NCBI GenBank assembly: GCA_022570795.1
Contig: JAKUDP010000001.1
Coordinates: forward strand, 2,356,001-2,420,000
DNA length: 64,000 nucleotides
Direction: 5' to 3'
Source: Sphaerulina vaccinii
Lineage: Eukaryota; Ascomycota; Dothideomycetes; Mycosphaerellales; Mycosphaerellaceae
Shown: piece after piece, positions 1 to 8,910 of the stretch
How positions within the stretch are numbered: position 1 is the stretch's first letter
How the letters are laid out: every line of letters begins with the position of its first letter
The notes under the pieces: generated by a model
Database searches by the model: none
What the model saw: the letters and a program-made list of their open reading frames with translations, nothing else
What the model was told of the DNA's origin: nothing
Program-made: the position numbers and the translations under genes

Positions 1-118
1 AGCTCAACACGGACATGGACGGCCCTTTTTGCCAACGCCTTCGCTCCACGTCAACGAGATCTAGTACCCTGCCGGAGCGCCTGTAGCCTTATGCCAGCCA
101 GAAAGGCTCGGGGATATG

Positions 119-836
119 CTACCTCGCTTTCTTGTTGACTGGTGCTTGCGACTTCAGGACAATCGGCACAGCGGTGTCGCTGGAGGCATTGTCCACGTTC
201 CACTGCAAGACCCATGTCTTGTTCTTCTCATCAACAGGCGTCGCATACCACTTAGTTGAGATCTTTTCACAAGTCAGCCAAACAGCTCGAACTCGGCACA
301 GGAAACAACTACTTGCCTCTCCAGACTCGCTCACCCAGATGAGCAAAGAGCCCCATAGGTCGAAGCCGATCGTTGTCAAGGTTGCGTTGTCGCCAGCGCT
401 AAAGCTCGCAGCGGCAAAGGCGCCGGTAGATGTATCAATGGATAGCATGGGCGAGGTCCAGTTGCCAGTGGATATCGTAGAGTTGACCGGGTCCGCTCTG
501 AAGCTGCCATCACTTGCGTCCTGCGTGACTACTGAATTTTAGAATCGATGTATGAGCGTCTCGTTCTCAAATTTGAAAGAGATGGCTGTGGGGACAACAA
601 TTTTGCTTACGGGACACATTCGTGGTGACCAAAGCATTCGGCGGCGACACCATGCCAAGGTATGCGATGCCTACACCAAGTCAGTCACGTTGTTGCTCAT
701 GCTAAGGGCTACACCTACCATCACTGTACATCAGTGGCAATCCGGCAACTCCCCGGCCATATCCCCAGAACTCTGCGCTCTCGACGAGCGTGCTGAGACT
801 AAGGCAGAGGAAAGGTTTGAGAACCGTGAAGAGCAT
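119..836 (-). CDS. Small secreted protein, unknown family
   Basis: I assembled four exons on the minus strand: 836-719, 670-611, 528-335 and 262-119. All three introns are GT-AG (48, 82 and 72 nt) and the joined frame is open, giving 171 residues. The first ~20 residues look like a signal peptide (MLFTVLKPFLCLSLSTLVES), so the product is probably exported. The mature part has several possible N-glycosylation sites (NVS, NST, NWT, NAT, NKT, NAS) and no cysteine, which is unusual for small fungal effectors. It ends in a basic NKKAR tail. I recognise no domain. An upstream in-frame ATG at 947 would put a non-signal stretch before the signal peptide, so 836 is the better start. The product class is inferred; the exon model rests on splice signals and frame only. 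Confidence 0.6.
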
Positions 837-2530
837 GATATCGATGGATGATAAGTTCGGCTGGTGGCTGTCAGAGGTTGTGCTTGAGCTGGAAGGACAG
901 CAACAGCAGAGCAGAGAGAGATAGTTATCGAGGACTTCTGCGATCACTAAGGATGCACTCGTGTACTTCTGCGCCTGCCTCGACGCCCTTTCTGGCTCAG
1001 GATATTTACCGACGTTTCATCGCAGCAGTCTCGACTTCTCGTGGATCTTCGCCCACTATCGTGTCTCCATACAGCGTCTGCCAGGCCAAGACTTGCGAAA
1101 ATCCGATAGCCAGGAGCCATGTCAATGAGGGTCCGAGTCTCGCATATCTACAGGGATGGTTTCCATCGACGCGTGGCGTGCAAGACTACACTTCCCAGCA
1201 TCAGAAGCAGAATCGGACACTCCACATCTCCACCGAGCAACAATCGCCATTCGCTTGCGGCCGGTGGTCCCGGAGCGGCTGCCGGCCCACTGATCTCCTA
1301 CTGACCACACCTCAATTCACGTCGCTACCTCGCCAGCGGCACGCAAGCTGCCAGTTCAAGTACATATTGCATTCGACCGGAGGTTTCTTCACCGCTTGTT
1401 CATATCGGCGGCTTGATGAAGAGCGTCAACCATTATACGACTACGAGGCTCATGAGGACGATATCGAGCAACACCTCTTGGCGTGCGTATATACCCTTGC
1501 TCGCGCCTATTGAGGCTCCACGATCCTAAGAAGCTACATACGTATCGACACTGGACCAGGAATATTAGCGCTCCTGCAAATATTTCCCCTGCAAGGCATC
1601 ACTTTGATGAGCGCAATATATTCGCAATACTGGCCGTCGACACAAAGTTGTGCGCTACGGAGATGTAGAGCCTCATCTGCACAACGGGACTCGGAACCAG
1701 CCTTATGGCGAGATGTGTGTACAGGCACGTGTACGCGCGTGTCGAATATGGAGCGCATCAAGTGGATCGTGCCCTGCGAACGGAGCAGGCCCACCACAGG
1801 TGTGTCCCACAGTTCGTGCAGCTGTCACTCAGCCCAAGGCTCTTCGGACTATTGATAATTCTCCATGAAGGCGCAGAGTGCATGAAAAAGTCAACGTGAC
1901 ATATCGACGATAACAACCCTACCGCAGTGGCAAGCTCTTTTGGATGCTGGATCCGAGCCTACTCACGTCAGGACAAGGGCATCACTCCATCGCGCATCGG
2001 AGCTGCGCCCATATTCACATGGATTCGCGACGCAAGGTCGCCAATCTATGGAAGCACGGAACTTTACTGCGGGAGCGTCTGTGCTCTTTTGTCAATTCCT
2101 CGCTCTCGAGCACCACTGCTCGGGCCAACATGTTCGACTTTCGCGCCGTTCCTACGCTGACACAGGCGACTTGCATTATTCGTGGTCATGCTCGTTCGCT
2201 TGTCGGAACTACCAAGGCGGCATCTCTTCATGCATTGTTCTCGCTATGACGATTGTCTGTGCTGGATGAGGAAGTCGTATGGTCAGCGTATGCATACGAG
2301 TGCGTTGACTTCCTGATGTGCCTGACGTGGCCTAGTACACATCCTATTCTTGTCACTATCGAACAGTGGGTCGCAAATCCGCTGCAAAGGTCAGCTCCAG
2401 AGTCTGCGGAGCATCACGAACACTGCCTGATGCGAGCGGCAAGTTATAGACAACCAGCATCTTCCTACCTTCTTGTAAGCATTACCATCTTTGCCTATTC
2501 TCTCACAATCGTTCTTCAGCATCAGCAGAG
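837..2530. other. Intergenic region upstream of the laccase gene
   Basis: About 1.7 kb between the divergent small secreted protein and the laccase gene. An open frame at 848-1513 (+, 221 codons) is the longest here, but its translation has no recognisable domain, no clear low-complexity or hydrophobic pattern and atypical composition, so I do not call it a gene. The ~100 bases before 2531 are pyrimidine-rich, as is common just upstream of fungal start codons. The promoters of both flanking genes must lie here; no clear TATA box was seen. Confidence 0.5.
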
Positions 2531-4602
2531 ATGCGTTTCCTCCCATCCGTTGCTCTCGCCTCAACAGCTGTTCAGGCTGCTTCTCTTCCTCGTCCGAGCT
2601 CGAAATCCCCTTCATTATCTGCTCGCCAGACAGTCTGCGATGGTAACACAGCTGATGACCGAAGCACATGGTGCGACTATGACTTGTCAACCGACTACTA
2701 TAACGAGGTTCCCGACACTGGAGTGACACGAGAATACTATTTCGAGGTCACGAATTCAACACTTGCCCCTGATGGCGTTGAACGAATAGTTCTTTCGATC
2801 AACGGCTCAGTTCCGGGACCCACTTTGGAGGGCAACTGGGGCGACACCTTCAGAATTCACGTCACGAATAGCCTTACTAATAACGGAACTGGTATTCACT
2901 GGCACGGCATCAGACAGAACTGGACGAATCAGGAAGATGGTGTGCCTTCGATCACGCAATGTCCCACCGCGCCAGGTGACAGCATAACCTACACTTGGTA
3001 TGAGCTACACTTGGTATGAGCATATGAGATCCTGGAAAGATATTGCCACTTACTGACTGTTTATAAAGGCGAGCGACTCAGTATGGTTCTTCATGGTACC
3101 ACTCCCACTACAGTCTGCAAGCATGGGAGGGCGTCTTCGGCGGTATCGTCATCCACGGCCCAGCCACGGCAAACTACGACCACGACTTAGGCGTGATGTT
3201 CCTGAACGACTGGGATCACCAGACTGCGGATGCCCTGTACACATATGCCGAGACTTCAGGTCCTCCAACCCTCGACACCGGCTTGATCAACGGCACCAAC
3301 ACCTGGGACGACGGCTCATCTGGCTCACGCTGGGAAACGAGTCTCACAGAAGATTCATCGTACCTTCTCCGTCTCGTAAATGGCGCAATCGACACTCACT
3401 TCGATTTCAGCATCGACAATCACACTCTAACTGTCATCGCAGCTGACTTCGTCCCTATCGTGCCATACACAACGACCAGATTGAGCATTGGAATGGGTCA
3501 ACGCTACGATGTGATCATCACCGCAGATCAAAGCGCTATTGCATCTGATTTCTGGCTACGTGCAGTACCAGACTCTTTCTGCTCCGAGAACGACAATAGT
3601 GATGATATCAAAGGTATCATCCACTACGGCTCTAGCATTGGTTCCCCCACTACCGACAAGCAAGTCTACGAGCAAATGGACTGTTTTGGTGAAGCAGCAG
3701 ATTCACTCGTGCCCTATCTTGCGTTGGACGCTTCGACTTCAGGCGATGTGGATGAGAATCTGGCTGTTACAGTCGGCTTCAATTCTGCAAAGGTTTTCAA
3801 GTGTAAGTCTCACCACCTTCGCGCTCCATGAGTAACGTGAGACTAACATGCTCTAGGGGCCATCGGCGGCACCTCAATGGCAGTCGAATGGGCAGATCCC
3901 TCCGCCCTCCAAATTATCAATAACTCCTCTTCCTGGTCTTCATCCTCCGGTGTCATCGAATGTCCTGATGCGGACACCTGGTCTATCATCATTATCCAAA
4001 CGTCGAATGCGATTCCTCATCCTATACACTTGGTAAGTTCACTCACCATCCTCCCTGTTGCGCGATGTTACTGACTTGTTGCAGCACGGCCACGACTTCT
4101 ACCAACTCGCACAGGGAGAAGGCACATACGAATCTGCAGCTCCGACATTACAAACGACAAATCCGATACGACGAGATGTCACTATGTTACCTGCTTCAGG
4201 ATACGTTGTTATTGCGTTCTTAACGGATAATCCCGGAGCATGGTTATGCCATTGTCGTGAGTACTTCTCCTTCTCCTTCTGTTCTGACTTACCCTGTGCG
4301 TGGTGGCGCTTCGCTACCAATGTTGAGCTTAGAGTGCTCTATGTAACAGTAGGCGCATCTCGGAAGCGACATACCCTTGACGCAAATCTATTACTTCGCT
4401 TCGCACAGACAAACTCGCTAATCTCTTCCTCCCTACCACAGATATCGGCTGGCACACCGAAGAAGGCTTCGCATTACAATTCATCGAACGATATGATGAA
4501 GTTGCAGCATTATACGATCAAGATGTTTTGAGTGATACGTGTAGTGCTTGGGAAACATGGGCTGATGAGGTCAATATTACTGATGATGGGAGTGGTGTGT
4601 GA
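2531..4602 (+). CDS. Laccase-type multicopper oxidase, secreted
   Basis: Five exons: 2531-2997, 3070-1 (3069)-3802, 3857-4032, 4085-4256 and 4442-4602, where exon 2 begins at 3069; the product has 569 residues. Laccases oxidise phenols and reduce O2 to water with four copper ions. All four copper-binding signatures are present: HWHG at 123-126, WYHSH at 165-169, HPIHLHGH at 455-462 and HCHIGWH at 515-521. The residue ten positions after Cys516 is Phe526, the axial type-1 copper position, as in non-Leu/Met laccases. A signal peptide (about 1-17) precedes a short basic stretch that may be a propeptide. The C-terminus ends in GSGV, near but not identical to the DSG(L/I/V) end of ascomycete laccases. 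Roles in lignin or phenol breakdown, or in melanin formation, are both possible. The exon 1 donor lies in a 16-bp tandem duplication. Confidence 0.93.
2989..3020 (+). repeat. 16-bp perfect tandem duplication across a splice donor
   Basis: The 16-mer CTACACTTGGTATGAG occurs twice head to tail, at 2989-3004 and 3005-3020. Each copy carries a G|GTATGA splice donor (GT at 2998 and at 3014). Only the first donor keeps the laccase frame into exon 2; use of the second would add 16 nt and shift the frame. Confidence 0.9.
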
Positions 4603-5019
4603 AAGTCGCTCAGTTCATGGAAGGCATAATGATCAGCGTTGGTGAAAAGTATCGTTATCTGTCGAGCGTCTCGTATAATCACAATAATGATGATGATAAT
4701 GAGAAGGGATATAATGAAAGGACAAGTAGAATTCAGCGTCCGCGCTAATCGTCAGTCCTACTAGCAGAACAGTACTGACTACGACAACAGCGTCAGGCTT
4801 CAAGCAATGTCGTACCGGCATCTGAGCACGGAGAGCATGGAAGTTCGGTCCGCGATAGCAGTGCCCTCTGCGATTTGCAATACACTAAGTAATCGAAAGC
4901 AGAGACATTCATTGTTCAAATACACCCTTTGCCGCCACCTCTTTCCTCTTCACAGCCCCGTATCAAGCAGCCCTTGCCGTGCTTACGCCTCGCTCCAAGA
5001 ACTTAAGCGTGATTACTAG
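4603..5019. other. Convergent intergenic region
   Basis: About 0.4 kb between the 3' ends of the laccase gene and the next minus-strand gene. It is A+T-rich in part, with a short run of AATGATG-type triplets near 4680-4705. It should hold both transcript ends. I see no gene. Confidence 0.5.
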
Positions 5020-5508
5020 CTACTGGTCGACAATACCCATAGCTTTGCACAAGGCATCTGTAGCGGCCTTGATCTCTAGCTGTATGTCCAAGCTTTTGGC
5101 CGCATCCTCGATCTTGTGTCTCGCTGCCACGAATTCCTCCAATTCCTTCCTACTGTACTTGCTCTCGTCCAACGGATTCGGTCTATCAATTACTTGCCAC
5201 ACAGCAGGCTTGTTCGCCTGCCACCGATCATTAAATGTCGTCCACAGCAGCTTTGCTCGACTATCTTTGTAAGTCGAGTCGAACCACTGGGAGATGTGAT
5301 GATGACAGAAGATCTTGTCAACAGTGGCTCGCCGACTCTGCTTTACTTTTTCGTCTTTGACATTTTTCCCAGATGCCAGTCCGTACTGCGTGTGCAGCAG
5401 GAACAGCACGATGTACTCCTCCTTGGTCCATTTGTGGCGTTTGCCTGCGGTTCTCGGCGCACCGCCAGCCTTGTTGCCCTTTCCTCTTCCTCTTCCTGCG
5501 CCTGGCAT
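5020..5508 (-). CDS. Conserved-looking hypothetical protein with a SANT/Myb-like helix
   Basis: Single exon, 162 residues. The N-terminus is Gly/Arg/Lys-rich (MPGAGRGRGKGNKAGG) and is followed by KWTKEEYIVLFLLHTQYG (about 24-41), which resembles the first helix of SANT/Myb-type folds. Further Trp residues (SQWFDSTYKD, LLWTTFNDRW) and a C-terminal amphipathic helix follow. The basic tail and SANT-like segment would suit a nuclear DNA- or chromatin-binding protein, but that is inference only. I do not recognise the family. The region is open and has protein-like composition on the minus strand; overlapping frames here have poor composition. Start chosen as the first ATG of the frame. Confidence 0.6.
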   Translation of the reverse strand: MPGAGRGRGKGNKAGGAPRTAGKRHKWTKEEYIVLFLLHTQYGLASGKNVKDEKVKQSRRATVDKIFCHHHISQWFDSTYKDSRAKLLWTTFNDRWQANKPAVWQVIDRPNPLDESKYSRKELEEFVAARHKIEDAAKSLDIQLEIKAATDALCKAMGIVDQ

Positions 5509-5800
5509 ATTTCGTTGCGCAGAGATGAACCAGGAGAAATGGAAGCAGGCTGCGAGACAGCACTTGTAGCCATGTGAGCAAACATACGAGGTTTGAGAGG
5601 AAAATGGAACTTGCTAGTGCGCACTGTCTCTGCATCGATACTCTGACAATACGTTTTGATCAAAGTCGAGGCAGTGCAATCTGTCAGTACCCTGAAACGG
5701 AGAACGCTTCCTCATCTCCGTCTCCCACCACCATCCCTCACAACCCCTCTCCTCCAATCCTCCATACGATCAACATAACTCCTCGCATACCCTCTACTCC

Positions 5801-6142
5801 TCAACAAATATCCTCCACAGCAATAGCCAACATATCCTTCGCCTCATTCAAAGAATCCTGTAAAACCGCTTCTCGTGCTCTACAACCCACAACATAAGCC
5901 ATCAGCCTTGCTTGATCCGATCGTTTCCTCATCGAATGCGTTCTTACATACTCCTTTTCGTAGGCGTGACGTGAGCTCTGGGTCTTTGAAAATTCGTATT
6001 CGAGCTTGCAGATTTCTTTGTGGAGACGATTGCGTTGGGGTATTGGCATGGAGATGGGGGCTCGTTGAAGTTTGTAGTTTGGTGCTGGGAGGACTTCGAT
6101 TGCGCGGTCGAAGGCCACGGCTTTGGTTCTTCGGTCAGGCAT
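5801..6142 (-). CDS. Small helical hypothetical protein
   Basis: Single open frame of 113 residues starting MPDRRTKAVAFDRAIEV. From about residue 38 the sequence is strongly charged and likely helical, including a RLHKEICKLEYEFSK segment. It contains no signal peptide, membrane segment or motif that I recognise. It lies tail-to-head with the 5020-5508 gene on the same strand, about 290 bases away. An upstream exon is possible. The call rests on composition alone and is tentative. Confidence 0.4.
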   Translation of the reverse strand: MPDRRTKAVAFDRAIEVLPAPNYKLQRAPISMPIPQRNRLHKEICKLEYEFSKTQSSRHAYEKEYVRTHSMRKRSDQARLMAYVVGCRAREAVLQDSLNEAKDMLAIAVEDIC

Positions 6143-6445
6143 GTTGGGTTCTTGCTGTGAGTGAGGTGCTGGGCAGACTTTGTTGAGCTAGTCCTGAGGA
6201 ATGCCAGTGTTGGTTGAGACTGCTGAGTTATGTTTGAAAGGCTTTTGTGGCTATATTGCTGACATACGTGGTTGGTATTGGCGTATTTGTCATAGACGAG
6301 TGCTGAGTAGCTGTGAAGACTGTCAGTAGAAAAGCTCTATACCATACTGCGTCCTCTACCAAGTGTTGCTCTAGCAATCTAATGCGAATCACGCGACGCT
6401 GTTGCGCACCAGGCTGTCGCCAGGAACAACGCCTTCTGGAGTTTC
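6143..6445. other. Short intergenic region
   Basis: About 300 bases between two minus-strand genes. It would contain the promoter of the 5801-6142 gene and the 3' end of the MOSC-reductase gene. No other feature seen. Confidence 0.4.
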
Positions 6446-8122
6446 CTAGTCTATTTCGATTTGTATTCTGCCCACCCCACGATCCACGCAGCTTTGCAGT
6501 GAAGTCTTCTTTTCCTCGTCAGTGAGTACAGTGCTGTTGAACTCGACCTTGCCATGACATAGCGTGACCTTGCACGCTCCGCAACCACCTGTCTCGCAGC
6601 TAGACATAATGTCGTCGAAGCCAGCTTCCTTAAGAACTTGCAGCAATGTCTTGTCGGCTGATACTGAGAGCGTTTCCTGACGGCCAGTGTCTGGCTCGTA
6701 CACTTCGACTTCGAAAGATTTGCCAAGATTGCTACTAGGTGGCGCTGTGAAGTCCTCGAAATGGACCATGTGCTCAAGATAGCCAAGCTCTGTCGTGCGC
6801 TGCCTGCACTGCCGCATGAGTCGCTCTGGGCCACAGCAGTAGATCTTCGTACCAGTAGATGGCGGTGGAACAAGAGTGCCGACTTCCATTCGGGCATTGC
6901 GGGCACTTGAGTAGATTCGAGTAGCTTCTTTGGGCAGATCGTCTGCGTACGCCGCTTCTTCATCATTCCGAACAGCGTAATGAACTTCGAAGGTCAGGCC
7001 TTGCTTCTGCCACTGTTTGATTGCGGGCAGAAAGGCAGTAACACCTATGCCACCAATCATGACGAGACGATGCTTGACACATTGCTGCTCATTGCAAGTT
7101 TCTTCGTTGGCCACAGCTCGCGGGTTTGCGCCAGGGACAATTTCAACCTCGTCTCCAACGCTTAGATATTGATGAAGGTATTCAGAACCACCACGAGACT
7201 TCTCATCAAGTGCCACCCCTATGCAGAATGTGCGCAGGTCACCCGACACGATCGAGTATGGTCGTGATATGCTCAGGTTCTGACCGAAGCGGATTTGAGC
7301 GAAAGCGAAGGCCTGGAATGTCGGGCTGACAAGCTTGAGCGACTCTTGCAGGGCAAAAGTGAACTGCTTGACACGAGGTGTGATTGCCTTGATGTTTACC
7401 ACTTGGTAACGTTTGGAGGCAGCCTCAAGTCTCCGCAGAGCTAAGCCTCTGAACTTGGCCGTGAGCACTTCGATCTCGCTACATTCTTCGAGCAGCTGGA
7501 GAGGTACTGATTTAGCCTGTATGACACGCTGGACATTCATTACCGACCAAAGTGGATGCGGCCGTTCGACCAGAGAGATGATGTCGCCTTTCTTGATATA
7601 GCCGGTGCGTAGGACACGGAAGTTCCAGCCTACGCGTCCAGTACGCTGAATGCGCTTCAGTGCCCGAGGCCAGGCAAACCTTATGTTCAACTTGTAGCAT
7701 GGGTTACGAGGTTCGCTGACCTGAAGAAGAACGTGCTCGCCGAGTCGAAACAGATCACCAACGCAGACGTTCTCCTCATTCATGTTCGTTGTCGTCAGGT
7801 TCTCGCCGAAGCCACCAATATCGAACAGCCCAGGATTGGGTGGCCTCTCTGCTCGCCAATCCACGTAATGATTTGCATTGTATTGATGAATGGCTCGGTC
7901 CATACCACCATGGAAGCGGAAGCAATGCTCGTCTCCAGTAAGCCCAGTCTCCGTAGCAAGGATTGGGCCTTCAATCTGCTCTTTGAAGATGGCACTCTCG
8001 TACGGGCCAAGGGCTTGCTTCTTGCCTGTTCGGATTTGCAGAACGATTCCTGGTTCAGGTATTGGTGCTGGCTCGAGCTTAGTGATGTGCTCTCTTGCAA
8101 TATTGACACGAGATAAACCCAT
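6446..8122 (-). CDS. MOSC domain / flavin reductase / 2Fe-2S ferredoxin fusion protein
   Basis: Single exon, 558 residues. Three modules are joined. An N-terminal MOSC domain (about 25-190) resembles bacterial YiiM: it has TGLTGDEHCFRFHGGMDRAI near 60-78 and the conserved Cys in EPRNPC (Cys142), the likely molybdenum-cofactor-related site. A flavin/NAD(P)H reductase follows, with a flavin motif RPYS at 287-290, a nucleotide motif GGIGVT at 357-362 and CCGPERL further on. A plant-type 2Fe-2S ferredoxin domain closes it, with ligands Cys509, Cys514, Cys517 and Cys545 in CETGGCGAC...C. The reductase plus ferredoxin half matches phthalate-dioxygenase-reductase/VanB-type electron-transfer proteins. 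It probably moves electrons from NAD(P)H through flavin and Fe-S to an oxygenase or to the MOSC part. The natural partner is unknown. Confidence 0.9.
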   Translation of the reverse strand: MGLSRVNIAREHITKLEPAPIPEPGIVLQIRTGKKQALGPYESAIFKEQIEGPILATETGLTGDEHCFRFHGGMDRAIHQYNANHYVDWRAERPPNPGLFDIGGFGENLTTTNMNEENVCVGDLFRLGEHVLLQVSEPRNPCYKLNIRFAWPRALKRIQRTGRVGWNFRVLRTGYIKKGDIISLVERPHPLWSVMNVQRVIQAKSVPLQLLEECSEIEVLTAKFRGLALRRLEAASKRYQVVNIKAITPRVKQFTFALQESLKLVSPTFQAFAFAQIRFGQNLSISRPYSIVSGDLRTFCIGVALDEKSRGGSEYLHQYLSVGDEVEIVPGANPRAVANEETCNEQQCVKHRLVMIGGIGVTAFLPAIKQWQKQGLTFEVHYAVRNDEEAAYADDLPKEATRIYSSARNARMEVGTLVPPPSTGTKIYCCGPERLMRQCRQRTTELGYLEHMVHFEDFTAPPSSNLGKSFEVEVYEPDTGRQETLSVSADKTLLQVLKEAGFDDIMSSCETGGCGACKVTLCHGKVEFNSTVLTDEEKKTSLQSCVDRGVGRIQIEID

Positions 8123-8910
8123 CTTCAGGCTGATCTAGCGGTTGGTGCCTCAATGGCAGTATCGGGAGCATAGACCTGGGAAATACAGCATCCGTCTGGT
8201 ATGTTGAGGCTGGTATGTTGAGTCTAAGCTAGTTACTGCTGCTGACCATCAGTGGAAGATATAATAGCCGAGCAAGAGTGGGAGAAAAGTGGAGAACTCG
8301 GCGCGTCAGGCAAATCTGGACGCGTGAGATCAATATTTGTTCGAACAACATCGAGCCTTGATCAGAGCCATCAGCACCATCGCTGCCGATAGCGCCAGCC
8401 GATCAACATTGCCATACGACCTCATAAACTGCGTCTGGGCCTGATTCTATTGTCTGACACTGGACCAGGTCTTTCACGAAAGGCAAGGTGATGAGGGGAA
8501 TGCCTATTGTGCCATCGTGCACAGGCCCATATGCCGTCGATCGCTTCCAGGCGGGTGCTCGCAGAGCAGAGGAGCGGGTTCTGAGAGTTGAGTCGGTGGT
8601 GAAGGCGAGTTTCGTGTTGTCGAAGTGAAAGAGATGGCTGATTCATTGAACCCCTGTCTGTGACGGCGACTTGACTTGGCGTGAACTTTGTGGAGGAGAC
8701 ATGTGTCCATAGCTATTTCCGTATACTCGACTACCACTTCTACGCCATCCAACTACTGGAAGCACCACGTTCCTTTCTGACCACTTTGAATACAATCGAC
8801 ATCTGAATCCTCTCACCAAATGCTCAGCACCCGGTAGTGCTAAAGGACTTCAACGCGCACGAGCGCCCACTCCCAACCCACACGATCGTCGACAATAAGT
8901 TCTTTCCGCC
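8123..8910. other. Divergent promoter region, MOSC-reductase / sec63
   Basis: About 0.8 kb between two divergently transcribed genes, so both promoters lie here. A short near-duplicate of GCTGGTATGTTGAG occurs near 8196-8222. No gene is convincing on either strand; two minus-strand frames of 74 and 82 codons near 8422-8752 lack coding character. Confidence 0.5.

Noticed and set aside
848..1513. 221-codon open frame upstream of the laccase gene
   Set aside because: No domain, no signal, odd composition; a frame of this length can arise by chance in about one of several windows of this size.
5276..5300. Minus-strand B-box-like GGTTCGAC, possible tRNA
   Set aside because: It lies inside the coding frame of the 5020-5508 gene and has no A box or stem structure around it.
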